From positions 33,728 to 97,727 of the forward strand of contig NZ_JAJUHW010000006.1 in the NCBI RefSeq assembly GCF_029265695.1: a DNA stretch of 64,000 bases, read 5' to 3'. The DNA is from Gracilinema caldarium (GTDB lineage Bacteria > Spirochaetota > Spirochaetia > Treponematales > Breznakiellaceae). Made by a program: the position numbers and the translations under genes. Positions 53,601 to 61,088 of this stretch are shown here, in pieces; the first letter of the stretch is position 1; each line of letters starts with the position of its first letter. Under the pieces are notes generated by a model. It made no database searches. It worked only from the letters and a program-made list of their open reading frames with translations, and had not been told where the DNA came from.

Positions 53601-54190
53601 ATATTTTTGATAAGCTTTAGAATTTCATCAACCTGTTTCTTGGCGCTTTCTTTATAGGAACCGTTTGCAACAAAGGGAAGCCTATAGAGACAGAAATCGG
53701 CTAAGAATTCCTTCACGATCCGTTCAAAGGAATAATGGGCCACAAGGCTTGCGATGACCGGTTCACTCCGGTGTTCCATAAGGAATTCCATGGCGGTCTG
53801 TTCTGCCAGGACCTGGAGCCGCGCTTCGTCGATGGTAAAATTGGGCGGTATACCGTAGTTCTGGCAGGACCCGCGGACAATGGATGCGCAAAAGGAATCC
53901 AGGGTGTCGATGCGGGCTGAGTCGAAGCGCCGCAGCTGTTCCTGGACCCAGGGCTCGTCGATTTTTGATAGTTCCTGATAAATGCGGCTAAACATTTCTG
54001 CCGCGGCCTTGCGGGTAAAGGTCAGGGTAAGGATGGAATCCACCGGGAGCCTTTTGTCCCGTACCAGCCGGACATAGCGGTGGGAGAGAACCGTGGTTTT
54101 ACCGGAACCGGCTCCGGCGGATACGACCACATTGTGGTCCGCTTCATAGGCGGCCCGCTGTTCATCATCAAGTATATTTATGGCGCTCAT
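50594..54190 (-). CDS. addA: AddA-type helicase-nuclease subunit
   Basis: A 1198-residue UvrD-family helicase with C-terminal nuclease, one half of the AddAB double-strand-break resection enzyme. Walker A is SAGAGSGKTT (24-33), motif II is MIDEFQDNN, motif III VGDEKQSIYRFRGADV, motif VI LYVAMTRAERK. The PD-(D/E)XK nuclease appears near the C-terminus as VKGSMDLIFE then LIIDFKTDK. An acidic, alanine-rich insertion (about 52540-52700) interrupts the helicase. ATG 54190 with GGGGGAG seven bases upstream. Its start overlaps the addB stop (ATGA), so they are coupled. Confidence 0.92.
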   Translation of the reverse strand: MSAINILDDEQRAAYEADHNVVVSAGAGSGKTTVLSHRYVRLVRDKRLPVDSILTLTFTRKAAAEMFSRIYQELSKIDEPWVQEQLRRFDSARIDTLDSFCASIVRGSCQNYGIPPNFTIDEARLQVLAEQTAMEFLMEHRSEPVIASLVAHYSFERIVKEFLADFCLYRLPFVANGSYKESAKKQVDEILKLIKNILKNLKESILSGAALDTSSGQIHLTALVKTAQKYEDISFEYNEAQYHIYLNLCSDFLGIRLPGKVAEGTDSGTAKKILKEIKPLCERLKNLLIFYQQRSFIEVAGTLLDDLAERYIRNKRREALLSFGDLVDLAVDILKTSLPLRTYYKNQIQAIMIDEFQDNNEKQKELLYLLAEDPAKTSPGIPEPEDLAPDKLFFVGDEKQSIYRFRGADVSVFKKLSAELSRSPLPRVLSGGKAQKETNPFPRQLPISTNYRSEPELVDFFNSLFPAVFGSAEEDYEAFYTPAHPSPQRKGSGKAAVELYLNQNASDDDAEDDAGDSEPIADAPPAADTIPVSAATNGTTEEALCTSAETEAITAAERIIQGIADGDFTFGDLAILFRTTTHQSVYEQVFRTVGIPFVSADPRGLFLDGPANDIYALLRLVIYPEDSNAYATVLRSPFVNLSDHCFLKLLLETEPTSPAFGSPFQGLLDSFWEDCETWDKKRYSLGADLYQQVRSMADTKGIADIVAWLWYDSGYRISILADSDMAATAGHFRLLYDLAVKADQRHLTLSAFLDELTPLMGSSEKIEGDEGASKANAVTFMTIHKSKGLQFPVIIIPQIGAPIQPIKNDKPYFYSPIFGPVISWSSYSKNNKDKIANPLFEDLRESEKLEQLAELKRLLYVAMTRAERKCILLGSTKRSKNSFYDLIQSGLENVSPHLYYRRAIESVPLKERNQRLNSLRQRLASLKQTDSANETNDYTNIEAFYSRTAIAPISAAGRTTSPTLMERTYQEYQACQGIQEHTETIELSGLSVDPIIAQSGKDLETLFGTLCHWIIQKEIEGENTELPLHIKAAMKDAGLTSQQEAAFLETAKILANQFIQSDVGKQALQAKPNLRTEYSFILPLWPQEKQGTSETTAPAKPILVKGSMDLIFETSTDCLIIDFKTDKTLQSEAHRIQMECYRRAGQAFSDKPAKTFLVYLRGMRIIEMKPAMDDTLLYQIAAESLAASEAIEESPDAI

Positions 54191-57132
54191 TCTTTGTCTC
54201 CCCCGGAAAAGGTAATTCTGCACACCGCTTTGACAGGACATTGAGAACAGATACTGCGATAGGCCCTATCCACCACCGGGAAGCTGCCCTCTCGGATGGA
54301 GGCCACCATATCGGTGAGGACCATATCCAGATGTTCTAATACACCTTCGTAACCTAGCCGCGGCAAGGGAAGCGGGGATCTTTTATTTTTAGGCCCTTCG
54401 GGATGAACAACCCAGGTGTTTTTACGTTCTTCTATAGAATAAAAGACGGCCCTGCCGACCGGGGATCCGATCTGGGCTTCTGCCATTTTAATGTAGGACG
54501 CCATCTGCAGATTTGTCACGAGGCCATCGTTATTAAAATAGAGTTCCTTCGGTTTTGGTGTTTTTTTTGTCTTAAAGTCAACGATGAAAAGTTTTCCCTC
54601 ATTGTCCATGAGAATAAGGTCCGCTTTGCCCGACAGGTATATACCCAAATTTTCGTACAAGAGGTTGAGGGGGTATTCGGGACCAAGAACTGCGCAGGAG
54701 TCGAGTCCGGGAAGTTCCTGATCCAGGTAGGCAAAGAGGTGTTCCTGAATCCGCTCCGCGAGCATTTCGTAGACCGATTCCTGAAAGGCCCCTTCTCTGT
54801 TTCTCTGCTCCTCGAGTTTTCGCTTCATGATTTCTTGGATGAGGCATTTATATGCTTCCGTTTCGTTCCTGCGAATACGTTGGCCGGGACTTTGGGCTAT
54901 AGATTGGAAAAATTCTTCCAGTATCAGGTGATACAGGATACCGATGTCTTTTTGACCGATAGTTTCAATTTCCAATTCCAGTTCTTCGATACCGAGCCCC
55001 CTCGTGAGGAGCCACTGGAAGGGGCAGTTAATAAAATTGTTGATATCCGTAGGAGAGATGTGGTTGGGATTCTTATGAACGCTGGTGGTTAATTTTGCGT
55101 ACAGAGCTTCCACAAGGGGGGAGGAGCCTATGGGAGCCCGACGGATATCCGTTTTCCTGGTGTTTTGTTCGGCGCTTAAGGATTCTTGGAGGGCCCTGCT
55201 GCGCCGCCAGGCTTCCTGCTGGACTGTAAAGGGAGAAAGGTTTTCAAGCCCCTGCTTTGTTTCTTCTATAATAAAGCAATCCTGTACGAATGGGAGATTA
55301 TCTGGTCCTAAGACACGAAAGTCTTTTCGGGAACTGATTGCCTGGTGGGGGATACCATGACCCCTCAAGCCCCGGTCCGGGGCGGTAAAGAAGCACAGCG
55401 GTGCGATGCGGTAGGCCGCAATGAAGGCTTCGGAACGGTCTATGGCGGAAAAGTCAAGGCTTCGTTTGCGGTCCTCCCTGAGAAAGGGTGCGGGATCTAC
55501 GAGGATAGAAGCGCTATCCTGGGTTGCGTTCATCACGATATGGAGCTTCGGAGCGATACCTGCCGCGACCCGGTAGGGGTATACAGCAATACTTCCTGGC
55601 TTAGATTGATGAACGTAGGTGGTACTTTTTAGGTGGGCAAGAAAAACGGGAAAGACCTTAACCATGGTGAAGTCATTAAGGTACTGTTTGGTCTCGATAA
55701 GGCGGCCCAGTTCTTCCATGGCCCGGGCATAGACCCGATCCGCTTCGGCATCCATGAGGGCCCGGTCAAAATGATTGGAACCAAAATATATCAATTTTTC
55801 CTGCAGTTCTTGGAAGGTCTTGGCATTCACAATGTCCATAATGTCCCGTTTGAGCTGCCGGTAAAAACGTGATAGATCGGTCACCGGATAGGGGCAATTG
55901 GTTTTTCCTTTCTGGATATGCTCAAAAGTCTTTTCCCACACATCGACTTCTTTTCCCTGTTCCCAGTAACCGGTAAGGCAGCGGTAAGTAAGGCCAAATC
56001 CCAATAGTTTTTGGATGATTTTGGTGTTTTTCCAGGGCAGGGCACGGTCCGTAAGGAGTTCCTTGAGGGCTTGGTAGGACCAGCGGCTCTGGCTGCAGGA
56101 CTGGAGATGCAGAAAGAGCCGGCCCCCCGCCTGGTCGGTTATGGCCGTGCCCTGCCGGATGCCCAGGGAAAGGCTCCTGAGCCGGCATTCCAGGCGGAGC
56201 TCTTCTGCGTAGTCTTCTAGATTAGCGATGCTGACGGCAATGTCCTCTGGCTCAAGGATCTTATTGTGAACAACATGGGCAAGCAAATTAGCGACAAAAC
56301 GGATTTCTTCCTGGGCCGATGTGAAGCGCAGAAGGCTGTTGTTAAGAGCGCTCGGAAGCTCCGCGGTGCCGGGGAGCCCTGTGGCCCCGGGGGACGCCGC
56401 GGGCTTTGGATACGCCGCTCCAGCCGCGGCTGCCGCTGCATGGCCCAACCCGGCTGCTATTGCTGCGGCTTCAGCTCTCGGCGGATCTTCATCAATCTGG
56501 ATAGTACCCTTCAGGATGTCCTGGACGGTATAGATAATAACAGAGCTTTCCCGGGAGATCTCCGCTTCATAGGCTTCCCAGTCGTCGGCCAGGTTAGCAA
56601 AAAGGATCACATAGCGGGCTGAGCCGGCTTGAAAGGGGGAGCGGACCCAGTCGGGCTCGTAGAGCCGGTGGGCCGCGAGGAAGTCCTCATAGCTATGGTA
56701 CAGAATCCTGAGGTCCAGAAGATACGGATCAGCCTGGCCACCGGCCTTTTCCATAAGAGTTTTTAGGGAGGGCAGGAGGGCTCCCACATGGTTGATAAAG
56801 GCCGTGTATTCTGCGGCATGGGCCTGAGGCAGGAGTTCTGTAAAAAGCGGGGTCCCTGCCTGGGCTTCCCGGGCGTTCTTTTCGAGGATATGGGAAGCAA
56901 AGATAAGGCGGCTCAGGCTGTTGGAGGGCCGTTCGCCGGTGCGGCGGATCGAAAGGGTTCGCTCTTTAAATTCGTCCCAGGCGATAAAGCGTTCCAGCGC
57001 CAGGGGCTTGCCGTTCCTTTCACAGAGCCGCCGGGCCCAGTCTTGGGCCGGTACGGCGGAGGGAAACACAAAAACCGTGCGGCGGTCATCAATATAGGAA
57101 TTAAAAATAGACTGCAGGGTAGTTTTTGCCAT
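54187..57132 (-). CDS. addB: AddB-like exonuclease subunit
   Basis: A 981-residue partner of AddA. The C-terminal nuclease is visible at YLSGKADLILMDNEGKLFIVDFKTKK. Iron-sulfur cysteines are the one in NFINCPFQWLL and those in ICSQCPVKAVC, the usual AddB arrangement. The N-terminal P-loop position reads VFPSAVPAQDW, so ATP binding is apparently lost. An alanine/proline-rich insertion lies around 56330-56500. It starts six bases after TACAAT without Shine-Dalgarno, so the transcript may be leaderless. The region is GC-rich relative to the left half of the window. Confidence 0.88.
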   Translation of the reverse strand: MAKTTLQSIFNSYIDDRRTVFVFPSAVPAQDWARRLCERNGKPLALERFIAWDEFKERTLSIRRTGERPSNSLSRLIFASHILEKNAREAQAGTPLFTELLPQAHAAEYTAFINHVGALLPSLKTLMEKAGGQADPYLLDLRILYHSYEDFLAAHRLYEPDWVRSPFQAGSARYVILFANLADDWEAYEAEISRESSVIIYTVQDILKGTIQIDEDPPRAEAAAIAAGLGHAAAAAAGAAYPKPAASPGATGLPGTAELPSALNNSLLRFTSAQEEIRFVANLLAHVVHNKILEPEDIAVSIANLEDYAEELRLECRLRSLSLGIRQGTAITDQAGGRLFLHLQSCSQSRWSYQALKELLTDRALPWKNTKIIQKLLGFGLTYRCLTGYWEQGKEVDVWEKTFEHIQKGKTNCPYPVTDLSRFYRQLKRDIMDIVNAKTFQELQEKLIYFGSNHFDRALMDAEADRVYARAMEELGRLIETKQYLNDFTMVKVFPVFLAHLKSTTYVHQSKPGSIAVYPYRVAAGIAPKLHIVMNATQDSASILVDPAPFLREDRKRSLDFSAIDRSEAFIAAYRIAPLCFFTAPDRGLRGHGIPHQAISSRKDFRVLGPDNLPFVQDCFIIEETKQGLENLSPFTVQQEAWRRSRALQESLSAEQNTRKTDIRRAPIGSSPLVEALYAKLTTSVHKNPNHISPTDINNFINCPFQWLLTRGLGIEELELEIETIGQKDIGILYHLILEEFFQSIAQSPGQRIRRNETEAYKCLIQEIMKRKLEEQRNREGAFQESVYEMLAERIQEHLFAYLDQELPGLDSCAVLGPEYPLNLLYENLGIYLSGKADLILMDNEGKLFIVDFKTKKTPKPKELYFNNDGLVTNLQMASYIKMAEAQIGSPVGRAVFYSIEERKNTWVVHPEGPKNKRSPLPLPRLGYEGVLEHLDMVLTDMVASIREGSFPVVDRAYRSICSQCPVKAVCRITFSGGDKE

Positions 57133-57138
57133 GCCTGT

Positions 57139-57166
57139 ATTGTACCACAGGGATGCGGTGAGGCAA
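57139..57166 (-). promoter_or_regulatory. Promoter for a leaderless addB transcript
   Basis: On the minus strand TTGCCT (57161-57166), 16-base spacer, TACAAT (57139-57144), then six bases (ACAGGC) and ATG at 57132. No free Shine-Dalgarno. Confidence 0.6.
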
Positions 57167-57209
57167 GGCCATGGTCAGGCTTTTTAGTACTGTGCTTTTA
57201 ACCTCGCCA

Positions 57210-58055
57210 CTATTGCTCTGCCCCTGCAAGGTGTCCGAAGGCCCAATTGATGAAACCGGGGAAACGCCGGGCCCAGCTTTGTTCCGAGTGGTTTGCCCCT
57301 TCATCGATCACGCAGAGGAGTTTTTCCTGCGCCAGTCTCCGGGACGCCAGGTAGTCCCGGATGTCCAGGGTGTCCTGAAGGTAGCGGCTCGGAAAATCGG
57401 CCTTGCTGTCGTCGCTCGTTTCTGCGGTGCCAATATCGAGGTAAACTGCCCTGTCGGCCCGGTAATGCTGCGCGATGTGCTGCATGAGGGCTTCTTTGGC
57501 AAACCAGGCGGCGGTAGAAAAGGCTCCGCAGAGGCCAAAAAGGTCGGGCCGCTCATAGAGGGCGTAGAGGCTAAAGAGGCCACCCATGGAAGAGCCGGCG
57601 ATACCGGTGGAGGCTGGCCCCGGCAGGGTGCGGTACTTTTGATTGATGAGGGGCATGAGGGTGTCGGCAAGGAAGGCAAGGTATTGGGCGCCTTCGCCTC
57701 CTGCAGACTCAAAGCCCCGGGCTCGGGAAATGTCGAGGGAGATTGATGGATTTACCCAGGGGGAATATTCATCCAGGCGGCTCATGCCCTGCCGGTCGTG
57801 GTTGCAGTCGACCCCGACCACGAGGATGCGGCGGCGGTCTCCCCGGGCTGCCAGGGCGTCCAGGGTTTCGCCGATTTCCCAGTGTCTGCCAAAGGTTGCC
57901 GTTTCTGGTGAAAAAAGATTATGCCCGTCCTGCATATACAGGACAGGATAGCGCCGCTCCTGCTCTTCCCCGTAGCCCAGCGGTAACAGGACCCGGACGG
58001 TTCGTTTCCTGCCGCCGAGCTGGGGGATGCTGATTTCAAAGGTGTCGATAGTCAT
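57210..58055 (-). CDS. Alpha/beta-hydrolase esterase, enterochelin esterase/esterase D-like
   Basis: A 281-residue serine esterase. It contains VRVLLPLGYGEEQERRYPVLYMQDGHNLF, characteristic of the esterase D/putative acetylxylan esterase family, the nucleophile elbow GIAGSSMGGLFSLYA with Ser, and the C-terminal His in EGANHSEQSW. No signal peptide, so cytoplasmic. Possible role in deacylating imported saccharides; not proven. ATG 58055 lies five bases from the uxaE stop and is preceded by its own promoter inside uxaE, again without Shine-Dalgarno. Confidence 0.88.
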   Translation of the reverse strand: MTIDTFEISIPQLGGRKRTVRVLLPLGYGEEQERRYPVLYMQDGHNLFSPETATFGRHWEIGETLDALAARGDRRRILVVGVDCNHDRQGMSRLDEYSPWVNPSISLDISRARGFESAGGEGAQYLAFLADTLMPLINQKYRTLPGPASTGIAGSSMGGLFSLYALYERPDLFGLCGAFSTAAWFAKEALMQHIAQHYRADRAVYLDIGTAETSDDSKADFPSRYLQDTLDIRDYLASRRLAQEKLLCVIDEGANHSEQSWARRFPGFINWAFGHLAGAEQ

Positions 58056-58059
58056 GCAC

Positions 58060-59310
58060 CTATTGTATAAAAATCTGCCTGATGTGTCGATCTAAAAGGT
58101 TTTCTTTAACCTGCGCTCCGATGTGGTCCTCGTGGGCTTCCAGGGCCTTAAGGTAGGTTTCCCCCAGCTCGGCGGCAACCTTGTACCCCACATGAAGGAG
58201 CTGCCTGAAATCGGGATTGTAGCGCGGGTCCGTTTCCACATGCCGGAGACTTGCCGCGTAGGTTTCGCCGTCCCATGAGTCCACTGTTTCCGGGGCGGGG
58301 AGCCTGTCTCGCCTGATATCAATGACCGTCGCATAGGGCTGGCAGAGTTCATCAAAACGGCGGTAGGCCTCCCTGTATATTTGTTTGGCCAGTGCCAGGG
58401 CTGAACCGCCCGCGGAAGCGAGGCCGATAAGTTCTTCGAGCCAGGTGGTGCCTGCGGTTTTAAGGTGGAGCCCCGCGTTGTGGGTATAGAGGGCCTTTTT
58501 AATGGCCGGATAAATCGAAAACTTGTCGCTCCCCGAATGGACAGAAAGTTTCAGATTCCGCGGGAGGCCGAATTTTTTTACCGCATAAGCGATAACAAGG
58601 ATGTCTTCGTTGAATTCCCGTTCAAACTGAGCCGGGTCACCTGTATAATCTACCCCCTTGTTAAAGCGGCCTGAAAATTTCGGCGCAATGGTCTGGGCAG
58701 GGATTTTCTCGTCGGCAATCATGGCGAGTATAAAGAACAGGTCCTCTGGTTTTTGGGGAAGGTCAGTCTCGTCCATGGATACTTCGGTTATGAAGGTTTC
58801 TGCCCCTTTCTGGGCGGCGATATGCCGGTAGAGTTTACCCGCTTCCTGCACTGCTAGGAGATACTTACGGGCCACCGCATAAAGGCTTTCTTCGCTGATT
58901 TGTAAGGGTGTACCTATGCCGGGAACGGCAAGATTACCAATAAGAGGGCGGTACTTGGCGACAAAGCGGCTGATAGAAGCCTCATCCGCTGCCTTTCCGG
59001 TGTAGTCCGCCACATCCAGGGTGTAAAAATCGCTTGAATCCAAAAAGAGGTCCACTGTTTTTAGGCTGATATGGTCCGCATCCACATGGTAGGCCTCGGT
59101 CCAGCCAAGGGCTTTCACGGCCTCGTCTGCCTCGCGGCGCACCTGTTTGGGGTCCGTATGGATAATCGAATGTTCCCGGTATGATTTGTTCCAGACGGGA
59201 ATAATGGTGCAGCCGAGCCGTTTGGCCTCTGTCAGGGCTGCAAGCTGGGCCTTGCCCTGGTGTCCGAAACGGTCGCCGATACCCATGGAGAACCGCGCCA
59301 GTTGTTTCAT
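58060..59310 (-). CDS. uxaE: Tagaturonate/fructuronate epimerase UxaE
   Basis: A 416-residue enzyme of the UxaE family first described in Thermotoga, which epimerises D-tagaturonate to D-fructuronate and so joins the galacturonate and glucuronate routes. Conserved stretches are FSMGIGDRFGHQGKAQL, EAYHVDADHISLKTVD and KLSVHSGSDKFSIYPAIKKAL, rich in candidate metal ligands. ATG 59310 with AAAAGGAG seven bases upstream. The SDR gene lies 12 bases upstream and the DeoR regulator before that, so the three form a hexuronate operon. Confidence 0.88.
   Translation of the reverse strand: MKQLARFSMGIGDRFGHQGKAQLAALTEAKRLGCTIIPVWNKSYREHSIIHTDPKQVRREADEAVKALGWTEAYHVDADHISLKTVDLFLDSSDFYTLDVADYTGKAADEASISRFVAKYRPLIGNLAVPGIGTPLQISEESLYAVARKYLLAVQEAGKLYRHIAAQKGAETFITEVSMDETDLPQKPEDLFFILAMIADEKIPAQTIAPKFSGRFNKGVDYTGDPAQFEREFNEDILVIAYAVKKFGLPRNLKLSVHSGSDKFSIYPAIKKALYTHNAGLHLKTAGTTWLEELIGLASAGGSALALAKQIYREAYRRFDELCQPYATVIDIRRDRLPAPETVDSWDGETYAASLRHVETDPRYNPDFRQLLHVGYKVAAELGETYLKALEAHEDHIGAQVKENLLDRHIRQIFIQ
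58062..58090 (-). promoter_or_regulatory. Promoter for a leaderless esterase transcript, inside uxaE
   Basis: On the minus strand TCGACA (58085-58090), exactly 17 bases, TACAAT (58062-58067), then six bases AGGTGC and ATG at 58055. It lies in the last 30 bases of the uxaE reading frame. Confidence 0.6.
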
Positions 59311-59322
59311 GTTGTGCTCCTT

Positions 59323-60159
59323 TTATACGTTGTCTACGAGGAAGCCCCCATCCACCGGGATGGAAACACCGGTAATAAAGCCCGACGCCTTGTCGCTGCA
59401 GAGAAAGATGGTTGCGCCGACGAGTTCTTCGTTTTTGCCAAAGCGGCCAAAGGGGGTGCGGGCAATGATGGACTTGCCCCGGTCGGTAAGCTCCGTCATG
59501 GTCTCATCTTTATAGAGAAGAAGCCGGTTTTGGTTCCCCACAAAGAAGCCCGGCGCGATGGCGTTTACCCGGATGCCGTAGGGGGCAAACTCTTTAGCGG
59601 TAGCCATGGTCAGGTTCAGCACCGCGCTTTTGGCCGCATCGTAGGCCCAGACTCCCGAAAGGGGTTTATAGGAACTCATGGAGGTCAGGTTGATGATAGC
59701 ACCAGCGGTTTTGTTAGCAATCCAGTAGGCGGCGACGAGCTTGGTCGGAATGACAAGGCCTGCAAGAAGATTGTTTTCCAGAACCTCCTTGAAAACTTCC
59801 GTATCCAGCTCCGTAAAGGGACTTTTCCCCTTGTTACCCCCGGCAGCGTTTATCAATATGTTGGGAACACCCATCTTAGCTTCTGTTTCTTTAATTGCCT
59901 GAGCCACATTGCTTTCGCTGCCCGTGTCGACCGTAACGCCGAAGCAAGCTTCGCTGCGGCCGGTTTTATTCGCCAGGTCCCGGACCGCTTCATCAACAGG
60001 ATGATGGGTGCCCCGGCCCCAGAGGCACACTTTTGCCCCCGCGTTGACCAGGGCTTCCGCCATGGTGGCCGCAATGGCCCCAGCCCCGCCGGTAATAACG
60101 ACCCGCTTGTCCGTGAGGGCGAACAGGTTTGCCACATAGTTTGCTGCATTTGAATTCAT
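59323..60159 (-). CDS. SDR-family oxidoreductase, probable D-mannonate/fructuronate reductase
   Basis: A 278-residue short-chain dehydrogenase. Cofactor loop TGGAGAIAA (23-31), NAAGG (104-108), catalytic Ser160, Tyr173 and Lys177 (YDAAK), C-terminal GVSIPVDGGFLVDNV. Several members of this branch are annotated as D-mannonate oxidoreductase or gluconate 5-dehydrogenase. The adjacent uxaE makes fructuronate reduction to mannonate the best inference. ATG 60159 with AAAAGGAGG seven bases before. Co-transcribed with uxaE and deoR. Confidence 0.87.
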   Translation of the reverse strand: MNSNAANYVANLFALTDKRVVITGGAGAIAATMAEALVNAGAKVCLWGRGTHHPVDEAVRDLANKTGRSEACFGVTVDTGSESNVAQAIKETEAKMGVPNILINAAGGNKGKSPFTELDTEVFKEVLENNLLAGLVIPTKLVAAYWIANKTAGAIINLTSMSSYKPLSGVWAYDAAKSAVLNLTMATAKEFAPYGIRVNAIAPGFFVGNQNRLLLYKDETMTELTDRGKSIIARTPFGRFGKNEELVGATIFLCSDKASGFITGVSIPVDGGFLVDNV

Positions 60160-60171
60160 GAATGCCTCCTT

Positions 60172-60927
60172 TTATGGTGCGAGGACTACCTCGCAGGGAA
60201 ATTGGATAATATCGCATTTATGCGCCAGGCCTGCATCGGAAATAAGAATATGAATGTCTTCCACCGTGGCGAAGACTGAAAAGGCTTCGGTTCCGTATTT
60301 GGAGCTGTCGGCGAGGATGATTCGGCGCTTTGACCGTTTTAAGGCCTGCCGCTTCGTGTCCGATTCGTAGATGTTCTGGGAACTAAAAGAGCCGTCAGCG
60401 GAAAAGCCCGTGGTGCCGATAAAACAGGTATCGATATGAAAGGTGCTGAGGGCTTCCAGGGTCTGGGGCCCAACAAAGGAACCAGCATCTTTGCGGAAGT
60501 TTCCTCCCAGGGAAAAGACCGACACCGCCGTAGCGTCCTGCAGGGCGATGAGCACATCGATGGAATTGGTGACTACCCGGAGACTCATGTCTTTAATCTG
60601 CAGTGCGAGGCTCTGGGCGGTGCTTCCCGAATCGAGAAAGATTGTGTCCCCCTCGTGGATAAACTCCCGTGCTTTTTGGGCTATCTTTTTTTTTGCCTCC
60701 CGCTGTTCCGTTCGGCGCTGGGCCAGGGGCCGGATCAGGTCCTTGTTGGTGGCCGCCATGGCCCCGCCCCGGGTTCGAACAAGGAGCCCTGAGTCTTCCA
60801 GGAATGCCAGGTCTTTTCGGAGGGTAACCTCGGAAACCCCAAGGCGGTTTACCAACTCCTGGGTACTCACCTGCCCCCGGAGGGATACAATGCGGATAAT
60901 TTCGTCTTGCCGTTCCTGGTTTGTCAA
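60172..60927 (-). CDS. DeoR/GlpR-family transcriptional regulator
   Basis: A 251-residue repressor. The N-terminal winged helix contains IIRIVSLRGQVSTQELVNRLGVSEVTLRKDLAFLE; the C-terminal DeoRC sensor domain has IFLDSGSTAQSLA, FSLGGNFRKDAG and SFVGPQTLEAL, binding phosphorylated sugars in relatives. TTG at 60925-60927 is taken as start because a strong promoter lies at 60949-60977, so the in-frame ATG at 60966 would be upstream of the transcript; AAAGG is eight bases before the TTG. Probably controls the downstream hexuronate genes and itself. Confidence 0.9.
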   Translation of the reverse strand: MTNQERQDEIIRIVSLRGQVSTQELVNRLGVSEVTLRKDLAFLEDSGLLVRTRGGAMAATNKDLIRPLAQRRTEQREAKKKIAQKAREFIHEGDTIFLDSGSTAQSLALQIKDMSLRVVTNSIDVLIALQDATAVSVFSLGGNFRKDAGSFVGPQTLEALSTFHIDTCFIGTTGFSADGSFSSQNIYESDTKRQALKRSKRRIILADSSKYGTEAFSVFATVEDIHILISDAGLAHKCDIIQFPCEVVLAP

Positions 60928-60940
60928 TTTCGTAGCCTTT

Positions 60941-60977
60941 CGAAAAACATAATAAAACGAAAGCATGGAGGTGTCAA
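60941..60977 (-). promoter_or_regulatory. deoR promoter with embedded DeoR-type operator
   Basis: On the minus strand TTGACA (60972-60977), 17-base spacer, TATTAT (60949-60954). Overlapping the -10 is CTTTCG ... CGAAAG (60942-60963 region) with TTTCGTTTTATT, resembling the TTTCGTT-rich operators of DeoR/GlpR/AgaR regulators, which suggests autoregulation. Confidence 0.7.
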
Positions 60978-61088
60978 GGATGTTGTCCTTTCACAGATAC
61001 TGCTCTTTACTTATGAGTTTAAAGCCATAATACTTTTTTATTAGATACGGTTGCAGTTCCGCTCGCGTATTTTTACAGGAGGGATGCG

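Noticed and set aside
57171..57746. 191-codon open frame on the plus strand
   Set aside because: It lies opposite the esterase gene, which has clear hydrolase motifs. Long opposite-strand frames are expected in this GC-rich stretch.
59260..60153. 297-codon open frame on the plus strand
   Set aside because: It mirrors the SDR gene, whose catalytic residues are complete. No start signal is seen.
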